Below, one piece after another: positions 15,323 through 22,735 of a stretch of DNA of 40,692 nucleotides (positions are counted from its first letter, which is position 1; every line of letters begins with the position of its first letter). The stretch comes from SZUA-35 sp037969565 (GTDB taxonomy: Bacteria > Actinomycetota > Acidimicrobiia > Acidimicrobiales > SZUA-35), in NCBI GenBank assembly GCA_037969565.1, contig JBBKXQ010000087.1, forward strand, positions 1 to 40,692, in the 5' to 3' direction. The notes beneath the pieces were generated by a model. The model worked only from the letters and a program-made list of their open reading frames with translations, had not been told where the DNA came from and searched no databases. Position numbers and translations under genes: made by a program.

Positions 15323-16105
15323 ATGGACAGCCACTACCCCGCTCTCGGCGACATCGAGCCGATGGATGCCGTTCGTTCTGTCGAAGATGAACGAGCTCAT
15401 CGGAAGCGGGCGGCGGCCATCGGTTACCGCATCTTTGCCTCGATGCGTTGGGGCCAGCACGGTGATGGTCACATCAGCGCTCGCGATCCCGAGTTTCCCG
15501 ATCACTTCTGGCTTCTCGACTACGGGGTCTCATTCGATGCAGCCACGGTGGGCAATCTCGTGCTGGTCGGTCCTGACGGCACGGTTGCCGTTGGCAAGGC
15601 GGGATCGCCGGCCGGAGCGGTCAACACCGCCGGCTACAACATTCATTGGCCGGTGCACGAGGCTCGGCCCGACGCAGTGGCGGCCGCCCACACCCACACC
15701 GGATTCGGCACCCCTTGGTCGGCCAACGTCGAACCCTTCCGTGCGATCAGCCAAGAATCCACGGCCTTCGTCTTCGACCAGTCGCTGTTCGACGACGAAG
15801 AGGTCGAGGTGCTCACCATCGCCGGTGGCACCCGAATTGCACAGACCATCGGAGCGAACAAACTCTGCATCCTCCGCAACCACGGGATGCTCACGGTTGG
15901 TGGCACCGTCGAGGAGGCCGTCGGCTGGTTCGTCATGGCCGAACGGGTGGCCGAGGTGCACGTGAAGGCTCCGAACGGAAAGCCGATTTCCGACGAGGGA
16001 GCGAAGGTGGCGGCCGCCACGATGGCCACGGCTGATGTCGGGTGGCGGGTCTTCCATTGGCTGGCCCGGGCCCACGTTCCCGACCCGTCGGTTGTCTTGG
16101 CCTGA
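15323..16105 (+). CDS. Class II aldolase/adducin family protein
   Basis: A 260-residue cytosolic protein of the zinc-dependent class II aldolase/adducin fold. Metal-ligand histidines are visible in AAHTHTGFG (His123, His125) and RNHGML (His187). GHISARDP (49-56) matches the substrate/phosphate-side loop of the family. Family members include fuculose-phosphate aldolase and ribulose-phosphate epimerase-like enzymes, but many actinobacterial homologues lack a known substrate. I do not assign a specific reaction. It is monocistronic by appearance: its own -10 box, then a convergent gene 41 bases downstream. Confidence 0.87.
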   Translation: MDSHYPALGDIEPMDAVRSVEDERAHRKRAAAIGYRIFASMRWGQHGDGHISARDPEFPDHFWLLDYGVSFDAATVGNLVLVGPDGTVAVGKAGSPAGAVNTAGYNIHWPVHEARPDAVAAAHTHTGFGTPWSANVEPFRAISQESTAFVFDQSLFDDEEVEVLTIAGGTRIAQTIGANKLCILRNHGMLTVGGTVEEAVGWFVMAERVAEVHVKAPNGKPISDEGAKVAAATMATADVGWRVFHWLARAHVPDPSVVLA

Positions 16106-16146
16106 TTCCTCACCACCAGTCGAGGAGGGGCCGAGCCGGAGTCGAG

Positions 16147-17034
16147 TCAGCCGATCCTGACACCACGAACGCGTGCCTCGTGGAGCAGCTGTCCGGGGAG
16201 CGACGGGGTGAAGACGATCCGGTAGGCGGAAAACGTGGTGACCGTCTTCTTCGCCCGAAGGGCCAGAGGTTCCTTCTCGTTCAGCTCGACGAGGATTGCC
16301 AGGCCGCGCGCCCCGCCACTCAGGTCGAGCAGCTCCCCCTTGTCGAGCGGCACCGGGCCCAGACTCGCAATGGCCGTCCGCCGGATGAGCACCGACTCGG
16401 CCAGCGACCAGTAGTCGTGGATCACCATTCCGGCAGGGACGAAGACGATCCAACGCCGCGACAGTTGGTGGAGGGACCGACCACCGAACCACACCGCAGC
16501 CGATCCGGCCACGACCAGTGGTAGGCCGAGGAGATACCGGCCGGACGCCACGCTCATGGACCCACCGGCGATCCCGACGAAGATGACCAGCCACGTCAGC
16601 TGGATTGGTCCGAGGAGCAGCGCCGCTGGAGGGCGGAGGGCCAGTCTTCGCTCGGGTCCGTAGGCCGAGCCATTGACCATTGAATCCCCTGTGAGCGGGA
16701 GGAGCGACAGGCCGAGGGCCAGGGCCGTGGCGCCGATGGCACCAATCGTGCTGCCGGTCCACAGACCACTCGAGACCGTGGCCCAGAGCGCAGCAGCCGC
16801 GCCGGAGGGAGCGATCAACCGGTGAATGGTCAGACTCACCGTCGATGGAGCGAGAAGAGCGACGAAACCAACGAACCATCCGGCCCAGAGCCCCACCTCG
16901 GCCGTGTTCCTCACTGGCCCGACCTGGGCCGCAAGGGCATCGGCGAACCCGAATCCGGCGAGGAGCGGCAAGAGCAACCAGAGTGCTCGCAATGGCCACA
17001 AACCGGCGCGCTCGAGAGGAATCCTTGTCGACAT
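16147..17034 (-). CDS. Integral membrane protein of unknown function
   Basis: A 295-residue protein with about six predicted spans: near 14-33, 43-65, 76-97, 105-125, then a pair at about 147-190. It ends in a soluble C-terminal domain of about 95 residues (RWIVFVPAGMVIHDYWSLAESVLIRR...). The C-terminal part resembles a small beta-rich, PH-like membrane-associated domain, but this is only an impression. The start is MSTRIPLER at 17034; a codon at 17061 is open but less likely. It is divergent from ligA with 62 bases between starts and convergent with the aldolase gene. Confidence 0.75.
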   Translation of the reverse strand: MSTRIPLERAGLWPLRALWLLLPLLAGFGFADALAAQVGPVRNTAEVGLWAGWFVGFVALLAPSTVSLTIHRLIAPSGAAAALWATVSSGLWTGSTIGAIGATALALGLSLLPLTGDSMVNGSAYGPERRLALRPPAALLLGPIQLTWLVIFVGIAGGSMSVASGRYLLGLPLVVAGSAAVWFGGRSLHQLSRRWIVFVPAGMVIHDYWSLAESVLIRRTAIASLGPVPLDKGELLDLSGGARGLAILVELNEKEPLALRAKKTVTTFSAYRIVFTPSLPGQLLHEARVRGVRIG

Positions 17035-17042
17035 TGCCCGAC

Positions 17043-17048
17043 AGTGTG
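17043..17048 (-). promoter_or_regulatory. Putative -10 box of the membrane-protein gene
   Basis: CACACT on the minus strand ends 8 bases before the ATG at 17034. The same hexamer stands 7 bases before the GTG at 19691. Confidence 0.3.
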
Positions 17049-17083
17049 CCTGACTGGGCAACCACTCGGTGAGCCGAGACCTC

Positions 17084-17089
17084 TACGAT
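17084..17089 (+). promoter_or_regulatory. Leaderless-type -10 box of ligA
   Basis: TACGAT ends 7 bases before the GTG at 17097 and is identical to the box of the rhomboid gene. Confidence 0.5.
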
Positions 17090-17096
17090 CCGACAC

Positions 17097-19139
17097 GTGA
17101 CTTCCGGTACAGATCCCGCGGCGCGAATCGACGAACTCAGGGCGCAACTCGCCGTTCACAATCGGCGCTACCACGAGCTCGACGACCCCGAGATCCCCGA
17201 TGTCGAGTACGACCAGCTCGTACGCGAACTCCAAGCCCTCGAAGCGGCCTACCCCGATCTCGTCGTCGAGGACTCACCCACCCAACTCATCGGAAGTGCA
17301 CCGTCGGCAACCTTCGCCCCGGTTGAACACACCGTGCCAATGATGAGCCTCGACAACGCTTTCAGTCACGACGAGCTCACCGCCTGGGCCGAACGGATGG
17401 CACGGGGGCTCGAGATTGGCCCCGGTGCCCCGATCGGGTTCATGTGCGAACTGAAGATCGACGGCATTGCGCTGTCGATGCGGTATGAGAACGGCAAACT
17501 CGTTCAGGGTGCCACCCGGGGCAATGGACGGGTCGGCGAGGACATCACGGCCAACATCCGAACCATCGGGGTGATCCCGCAAACGCTGGGCTCCGACGCC
17601 CCTCCGGTTCTGGAAGTGCGAGGCGAGGTCTATCTCCCCGTGGCCGCATTCGACGCCCTCAACGACTCACAGGAGGCGGCCGGTCTTCCTCGTTATGCGA
17701 ATCCCCGCAACACTGCGGCCGGCAGCCTCAGGCAGAAGGATCCGGCCGTCACCGCCAGCCGCAGTTTGGCTTTTTGGTCCTATCAACTCGGCCAGGTGGA
17801 GGGCGGTCCGGAATTCTCCACGCACAGCGCAGCGATGGACTGGCTGGGCTCCTTGGGATTTCCGGTCAACCCGGAGCGGAGGAAGGTTGCCACGATTGCC
17901 GAGGTGATCGCATTCACCGATCATTGGCACGAGCACCGGCACGACCTCGACTACGAGATCGACGGTGCGGTGATCAAGATCGACTCGCTGGATCAACAGC
18001 GCCGACTCGGTTCCACGGCAAGAGCGCCGCGCTGGGCCATGGCATTCAAGCTCCCACCCGAAGAACGCACCACTCGGCTGCTCGACATCCAGGTCTCGAT
18101 AGGTCGAACCGGCAAGGCCACACCGTTCGCCGTTCTCGAACCCGTCTTCGTTGGTGGTTCCACGGTGCAGATGGCCACCCTGCACAATTCCGATCAGGTG
18201 AAGCTGAAGAACGTCCGGCCCGGCGACACGGTGATTGTCCGCAAAGCCGGCGATGTCATTCCCGAGGTGCTCGGTCCGGTGTTGGCCGAACGCCCTGCTG
18301 ATCTCCCCGAATGGCATTTCCCCACCCACTGCCCAACCTGTTCGGAGCCCTTGGTTCGTCCCGACGACGAAGCCCACACGTTCTGTGTGAATCCTCTGTG
18401 TCCGGCTCGCAGACAAACCCAGATCGAATATTTCGCCAGCCGCTCCGCGATGGATATCGAAGGCATGGGGGAGAAGGTCGTCTCTCGATTTCTCGACGAA
18501 GGTCTGATCGCCGACGTAGGCGACATCTACGCAATCGATTGGGAGCGAGTTCGGGCCCTCGATCGTTTCGGTGAAATCGCAACCGACAACCTGAGGACGG
18601 CGGTCGAGGCCTCGAAATCGCGGCCCTTGGCCAACTTGCTCGTCGGTCTCGGTATCCGCCATTTCGGTCCCTCGGGGGCCGCAATCCTCGCCGCCCACTT
18701 CGGTCATCTCGATGCCATTGCCGCCGCAACGGCCGACGAGATTGCGGCGATCGGCGGGGTGGGTCCTGTCATCGCCCGAAGCGTCGCCGACTACTTCCAG
18801 TCGGAGAAGGCGCTGGCCCTGGTGGAGAAGTTCCGGGTGGGTGGAGTGAATCTGGAGGGGCCGAAGAAGTCCGACGTACCGCAGGTGCTGGAGGGCAAAG
18901 CCATCGTCGTCACCGGCTCACTCGCCGGATTCAGCCGGGACAGCGCGGCCGAGGCAATCAAGAGTCGTGGCGGAAAGAACCCCGGCTCGGTGTCGAAGAA
19001 GACACTGGCCGTGGTCGTCGGATCCGATCCGGGCTCGTCCAAGGTGGCCAAGGCCGAGGAACTGGGGATACCCATGATCGATGAAGCCGCCTTCGTCGCC
19101 CTCCTCGAGTCGGGTGAGTTGAGCGAGCAGTCAGCCTGA
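17097..19139 (+). CDS. ligA: NAD-dependent DNA ligase LigA
   Basis: A 680-residue essential ligase sealing nicks in replication and repair. Ordered parts: Ia NAD-binding domain (HNRRYHELDDPEIPDVEYDQL, 21-41); adenylation domain with the AMP-accepting Lys120 in CELKIDG; OB fold; Cys4 zinc finger (CPTC...FCVNPLC); helix-hairpin-helix repeats (DIEGMGEKVVSRF; GLGIRHFGPSGA; IAAIGGVGPVIARSVADYF); C-terminal BRCT domain (about 595-675, KAIVVTGSLAGFSRDSA). Length is typical. GTG start with a -10 box 7 bases upstream. Convergent with the small exported-protein gene downstream. Confidence 0.97.
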   Translation: MTSGTDPAARIDELRAQLAVHNRRYHELDDPEIPDVEYDQLVRELQALEAAYPDLVVEDSPTQLIGSAPSATFAPVEHTVPMMSLDNAFSHDELTAWAERMARGLEIGPGAPIGFMCELKIDGIALSMRYENGKLVQGATRGNGRVGEDITANIRTIGVIPQTLGSDAPPVLEVRGEVYLPVAAFDALNDSQEAAGLPRYANPRNTAAGSLRQKDPAVTASRSLAFWSYQLGQVEGGPEFSTHSAAMDWLGSLGFPVNPERRKVATIAEVIAFTDHWHEHRHDLDYEIDGAVIKIDSLDQQRRLGSTARAPRWAMAFKLPPEERTTRLLDIQVSIGRTGKATPFAVLEPVFVGGSTVQMATLHNSDQVKLKNVRPGDTVIVRKAGDVIPEVLGPVLAERPADLPEWHFPTHCPTCSEPLVRPDDEAHTFCVNPLCPARRQTQIEYFASRSAMDIEGMGEKVVSRFLDEGLIADVGDIYAIDWERVRALDRFGEIATDNLRTAVEASKSRPLANLLVGLGIRHFGPSGAAILAAHFGHLDAIAAATADEIAAIGGVGPVIARSVADYFQSEKALALVEKFRVGGVNLEGPKKSDVPQVLEGKAIVVTGSLAGFSRDSAAEAIKSRGGKNPGSVSKKTLAVVVGSDPGSSKVAKAEELGIPMIDEAAFVALLESGELSEQSA

Positions 19140-19157
19140 CCAGCGACCAGTGGTCAG
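19136..19157. terminator. Inverted repeat between convergent genes
   Basis: CTGACC and GGTCAG (6 bp) flank a 10-base loop that itself contains GACCA-G-TGGTC with the right arm, so alternative stems exist. It overlaps the ligA stop. Weak candidate for a bidirectional terminator. Confidence 0.3.
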
Positions 19158-19169
19158 CGACCAGCGCCG

Positions 19170-19691
19170 TCAGAAATCGAAGAGATCGGGGCGTTTGATC
19201 GGCCTGCACGTGTCGGCACTCTCGCCCAGTCGGTAGATGCAGGCGATGATTTCGTTCGCTGTTGGTCGAAGGATCGTGCCGAACGGACAGTCGGGTTCGG
19301 GTCCCCAGGTGACCTGGCCCTGCGAGCCGCCGGAGCTCAGCACCTTCTTCTCGAAGTCGCTGTAGACGTTGGTTTCTTCGGCCGGAATCGGCACACCGTT
19401 GATCGTGAGCAGGGCGGTGTAACCGGCAGTGAGATCGACACCGACGACTTCGCTGCAACCCGAACCTTCGCCCGCTTGAGGGAACCACCGCTCGACCGGA
19501 TTCACGATGAGCGTCGAGGTCGGCGAGTTGGCATCATCGGGCCGGACTCCGCCACCGTCGGCCGCACTTCCGCTGAAGGCCGGACCGGCCGGTTCGTTCT
19601 CACCCGAGTAGGCAATGGCCACCCCTAGCGATGCAAAGGCGACGAGGAGTGCAGCCCCGATGATCAGTCGTTGACGAAGTGTCGTTCCCAC
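19170..19691 (-). CDS. Small exported or membrane-anchored protein, unknown function
   Basis: A 173-residue protein with an N-terminal hydrophobic segment (about 9-28, LIIGAALLVAFASLGVAIAY) acting as signal anchor or signal peptide. A Gly/Ala/Ser-rich linker follows, then a domain of about 115 residues with four cysteines (GSGCSE, PDCPFG, IIACIYR, DTCRPI) that could form two disulfides outside the cell. No family is recognised. It starts with GTG at 19691, 7 bases after a CACACT box, and is divergent from the response regulator gene. Confidence 0.7.
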   Translation of the reverse strand: MGTTLRQRLIIGAALLVAFASLGVAIAYSGENEPAGPAFSGSAADGGGVRPDDANSPTSTLIVNPVERWFPQAGEGSGCSEVVGVDLTAGYTALLTINGVPIPAEETNVYSDFEKKVLSSGGSQGQVTWGPEPDCPFGTILRPTANEIIACIYRLGESADTCRPIKRPDLFDF

Positions 19692-19698
19692 GACTGGA

Positions 19699-19704
19699 AG
19701 TGTG
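19699..19704 (-). promoter_or_regulatory. Putative -10 box of the exported-protein gene
   Basis: CACACT on the minus strand ends 7 bases before the GTG at 19691. Confidence 0.35.
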
Positions 19705-19779
19705 CCCGGTCAACGCCTGGGATGGATGGTCATGCGAGTGGCACAACCTGATCGGCAATCGTCCGATCAAATTTTGCCG

Positions 19780-19785
19780 TAGCCT
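19780..19785 (+). promoter_or_regulatory. Leaderless-type -10 box of the response regulator
   Basis: TAGCCT ends 6 bases before the ATG at 19792. Confidence 0.5.
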
Positions 19786-19791
19786 GACCAG

Positions 19792-20436
19792 ATGCCAGTA
19801 CCGGTACGGGTAGTCATTGTCGAGGATCACGAAATGGTTCGCGACGGGTTCGAGATGGTCATGGCCGCAGCAGACGACATCGAGGTGGTCGGAACCGCCG
19901 ATTCCTTGGAAGCCGGACGGAAGTTGATCGCCGATCTCCAACCGGACGTCGTTGTGTGCGATTTCATGCTCCCCGACGGGTCGGGGGCCGAGATCGCCGA
20001 GTCGGTCTCGAGCGAGCACACGAAGGTGTTGATCGTCACGGGAGCCGACGATCGGAGGGCGGTCGAGGCTGCGGTTGCGTCGGGTTGTGCCGGTTTCGTG
20101 AGCAAGGGTCGCAGTGCGCAAGACCTGCTCGGCGCGGTTCGCTCGGTCGCCGGAGGGGCCGCCGTGTTCCCCGCGAATCTGTTGGCCGCCGTCACCCAAC
20201 CAGGTTCCGAACCTCGGAGTTCCGACCTCACCAAGCGGGAACTCGAAATTCTGCAGTTGCTGGCCCGGGCCCGAAACGCCGAAGAAATTGCAACTGATCT
20301 CTTCCTTTCGGTGCACACGGTTCGCAACCACATCCGAGCCGTGCTCACGAAACTCGAGGCTCGGTCGCAGCTCGAAGCGCTGGTCACCGGTATCCGTCAG
20401 GGTCTGGTCACGATCGACATGGGCGACGGTCAATAG
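19792..20436 (+). CDS. NarL/FixJ-type response regulator
   Basis: A 214-residue two-component regulator. The receiver domain (about 5-120) has the acidic pair Glu11-Asp12, phospho-acceptor Asp57 in VVCDFMLPDG, and a conserved lysine in VSKGRSA. The LuxR-type helix-turn-helix (about 145-205) has LTKRELEILQLLARARNAEEIATDLFLSVHTVRNHIRAVLTKL. It should bind DNA as a phosphorylation-controlled dimer. No histidine kinase is adjacent, so it is an orphan here; the next gene is a Ser/Thr kinase. The helix-turn-helix reads LARARNAEEIA where LAxGxSxxEIA is usual. Confidence 0.93.
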   Translation: MPVPVRVVIVEDHEMVRDGFEMVMAAADDIEVVGTADSLEAGRKLIADLQPDVVVCDFMLPDGSGAEIAESVSSEHTKVLIVTGADDRRAVEAAVASGCAGFVSKGRSAQDLLGAVRSVAGGAAVFPANLLAAVTQPGSEPRSSDLTKRELEILQLLARARNAEEIATDLFLSVHTVRNHIRAVLTKLEARSQLEALVTGIRQGLVTIDMGDGQ

Positions 20437-20445
20437 CAGCCTCGC

Positions 20446-20462
20446 CGGTCACGATGTGATCG
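20446..20462 (+). terminator. Hairpin after the response regulator gene
   Basis: CGGTCAC-gat-GTGATCG forms a 7-bp stem with one G-U pair, 10 bases after the stop codon. It has no U-tract. It separates the regulator from the kinase, which has its own -10 box. Confidence 0.35.
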
Positions 20463-20524
20463 TCGTCTGGCAGCACAAACACACCGGCATGAATGGGGTA
20501 CTTCGGCCGAGGCCGTGGGGTCGG

Positions 20525-20530
20525 TAGCAT
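20525..20530 (+). promoter_or_regulatory. Leaderless-type -10 box of the PASTA kinase
   Basis: TAGCAT ends 6 bases before the GTG at 20537. Confidence 0.5.
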
Positions 20531-20536
20531 TCCCGG

Positions 20537-22699
20537 GTGCTTGATGAGCCCTCACTGACCGACGAGGCTGCGGCCTCCCACGTCAAAACTGCGCCCCGCC
20601 TTCTGGCCCATCGCTATCGCTTGTTGTCCCTCATCGGATCTGGCGCCTCGGCGCAGGTGTTCCGAGCCGAGGACGTCACGCTTGGTCGGGAAGTGGCCGT
20701 GAAGATTCTTCATCCCGCGCTTGCGGCCGATGCTCAGTTCCGGCGACGCTTTGAAACGGAGGCCCGACATGCGGCGGCTCTGAATCATCCCAACTTGTTG
20801 GCGATCTACGACTGGGCCGACTCCGACCAGGTCCACATCGTCACCGAGCTCTTGGCCGGCGGCTCCCTGAGGGACCTCCTCGACGAGGGGCATCGGTTTT
20901 CGGCATCGCAGGCGCTACTGGTCGGCCTCGAGGCCGCTCAAGGGTTGGCCCATGCTCACGAGCAAGGATTCGTCCACCGCGACATCAAGCCGGCCAACCT
21001 GCTGTTCGATCGTGCCGGTCGGTTGAGTGTTGCCGACTTCGGCATCGCCCGTGCGGTCGCCGAAGCATCCTGGACCGAACCCGATGGCTCGTTGATCGGC
21101 ACGGCCCGGTATGCCGCCCCCGAACAAGCGCTCGGACGTGGCGTCGACGGTCGGGCCGATGTTTATGCCCTCGCGCTCACCCTTATTGAATCCGTCACTG
21201 GCGAGGTGCCGCTCGTCGGCGCCAACCCGCTGGCAACCATGGTGCTTCGCCAGGATCACGACATCGAGGTGCCGGCCGAACTCGGTCCCTTGGCTGCGAT
21301 CCTTGCGAGGGCCGGTGCGGCAGATCCTGAGCGCCGCCCGACATCGAAGGAGTTCATCGCTCAGCTCGAGGTTGCCGCCGGACAGCTGCCGAGGCCGGCC
21401 GCGCTTCCGCTGGCCGGACTCAGAACCGAACCGGTCCCGTTCGATGCCGATTTCGGCAGCCTTCCGGTCGTGGAAGGGGACAAGCCAGTCGCTGGCCCCG
21501 CAGTCGTTGGGCCAGCGTTGAGAGCAACGGTCGTGGCCACACCGATCGACCCCACCACGCCGATGCCTCGTCCCGTCACCGACTTCGATGCCGAGTTGGC
21601 ACCTTTTGATGTTGCCTCGGACACACAACAGGGCAGCGATTCTGCCTGGAGCAGTGATTCGGCGATCCCACCGTCCTCACCACCGGACTCCACTGCGCCA
21701 TCAGACTCCACTGCGCCATCAGCTTCGAACGCGCCATCAGAACCCAATGCGCCATCAGAACCAACGATGTCGTTCCTGGATTCGTACGAGCGGCGCCGTC
21801 GTTGGCCGTGGATCGTGGCCATTCTGGTCGCACTCGGGGCGGCAGCCGCAATCATCTACAGCACCGGGGCCGTTGATCAGATACTGCCCGACCGGGAACC
21901 CGAGATCATCACCTATCCCGTCGGAACGTTCGTCGGACGAGACGTGGCAGAGGTCGGGCCCGAGATCGCCGTCAACCAGTGGACGAGCGAGATCTCCTTC
22001 ACCCGCAGCGATGGGTCTGTGTCGGGCGAGATCCTCACCCAATCGCCGGCTCCGGGCGTTCAACTACCCGAGGGCGGGGTGGTCATCCTCGTGGTGTCCG
22101 AAGGGGTGCTGCTACATCCCACGCCGACATTGGTCGGACTCACCGTGGCCGACGCCGAGCTTGCCCTGGCGAGCGAGAATCTCGTACTCGGCGAGGTCGG
22201 CCGCGATTTCAGTGAAGACGTTCCTGAAGGCGTCGTGCTCTCGGCGGCTGTCGAACCCGGGGTCGAGGTCGAAACCGGTGCTGCCGTCGACGTTCTGGTC
22301 AGCGCCGGGCCCGAACCTCGGACCATCCCGAATCTGGTCGGTCAACCCCGTGCCGACGCCGAAACCACACTGGCCGGTCTCGGCCTGGTTGCCGTTGTCA
22401 CCGAGGACTTCTCCCGAGACGTCGCCGAGGGGCTGGTGATCAGCACGGCCCCCGGACCCGACGCAACCGTGGAACGAGGAGGCGAGGTCGGGATCGTGAT
22501 TTCTCGTGGCGTACCCTTCGTGACCGTTCCCAACGTCATCGACATGTCGGCGGCCGACGCTGCTGACGCACTTGCCGATGCCGGGTTGGTGGTCACCGAC
22601 ACCAATGGACCACCGAACAAGAAGGTCTTGGCCACTGATCCTCAAGCTGGCGACTCGGTCAGGCTGGGCACGGGAGTGATCATTTTCACCAAACGCTGA
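20537..22699 (+). CDS. Membrane Ser/Thr protein kinase with four PASTA domains (PknB type)
   Basis: A 720-residue receptor kinase. The cytoplasmic kinase domain (about 25-285) has glycine loop GSGASAQVF, ATP-binding Lys56 (VAVK), catalytic Asp149 in HRDIKPANLL, and DFG at 167-169 with activation-loop threonines before GTARYAAPEQ. A low-complexity juxtamembrane linker (about 340-415) follows, then a single span (about 422-443, WPWIVAILVALGAAAAIIY). Four extracellular PASTA repeats occupy about 455-720. PASTA domains bind muropeptide or lipid II fragments, so the kinase probably couples cell-wall state to growth and division. Length and order match PknB/PrkC. GTG start set by the -10 box 6 bases upstream. 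Confidence 0.95.
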   Translation: MLDEPSLTDEAAASHVKTAPRLLAHRYRLLSLIGSGASAQVFRAEDVTLGREVAVKILHPALAADAQFRRRFETEARHAAALNHPNLLAIYDWADSDQVHIVTELLAGGSLRDLLDEGHRFSASQALLVGLEAAQGLAHAHEQGFVHRDIKPANLLFDRAGRLSVADFGIARAVAEASWTEPDGSLIGTARYAAPEQALGRGVDGRADVYALALTLIESVTGEVPLVGANPLATMVLRQDHDIEVPAELGPLAAILARAGAADPERRPTSKEFIAQLEVAAGQLPRPAALPLAGLRTEPVPFDADFGSLPVVEGDKPVAGPAVVGPALRATVVATPIDPTTPMPRPVTDFDAELAPFDVASDTQQGSDSAWSSDSAIPPSSPPDSTAPSDSTAPSASNAPSEPNAPSEPTMSFLDSYERRRRWPWIVAILVALGAAAAIIYSTGAVDQILPDREPEIITYPVGTFVGRDVAEVGPEIAVNQWTSEISFTRSDGSVSGEILTQSPAPGVQLPEGGVVILVVSEGVLLHPTPTLVGLTVADAELALASENLVLGEVGRDFSEDVPEGVVLSAAVEPGVEVETGAAVDVLVSAGPEPRTIPNLVGQPRADAETTLAGLGLVAVVTEDFSRDVAEGLVISTAPGPDATVERGGEVGIVISRGVPFVTVPNVIDMSAADAADALADAGLVVTDTNGPPNKKVLATDPQAGDSVRLGTGVIIFTKR
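21686..21757 (+). repeat. Four tandem 18-bp repeats in the kinase linker
   Basis: Units begin at 21686, 21704, 21722 and 21740. The first two are identical and all end in GCGCCATCA. They encode a Ser/Thr/Pro-rich DSTAPS-like linker between kinase and membrane span, and are prone to length change by slippage. Confidence 0.85.
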
Positions 22700-22723
22700 T
22701 TCGTGGCCCGTCGTGGGTCGGCC

Positions 22724-22729
22724 TATCGT
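22724..22729 (+). promoter_or_regulatory. Leaderless-type -10 box of the DHA2-type transporter
   Basis: TATCGT ends 6 bases before an in-frame GTG at 22736 and selects that codon over the open start at 22703. Confidence 0.45.
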
Positions 22730-22735
22730 TTCACG

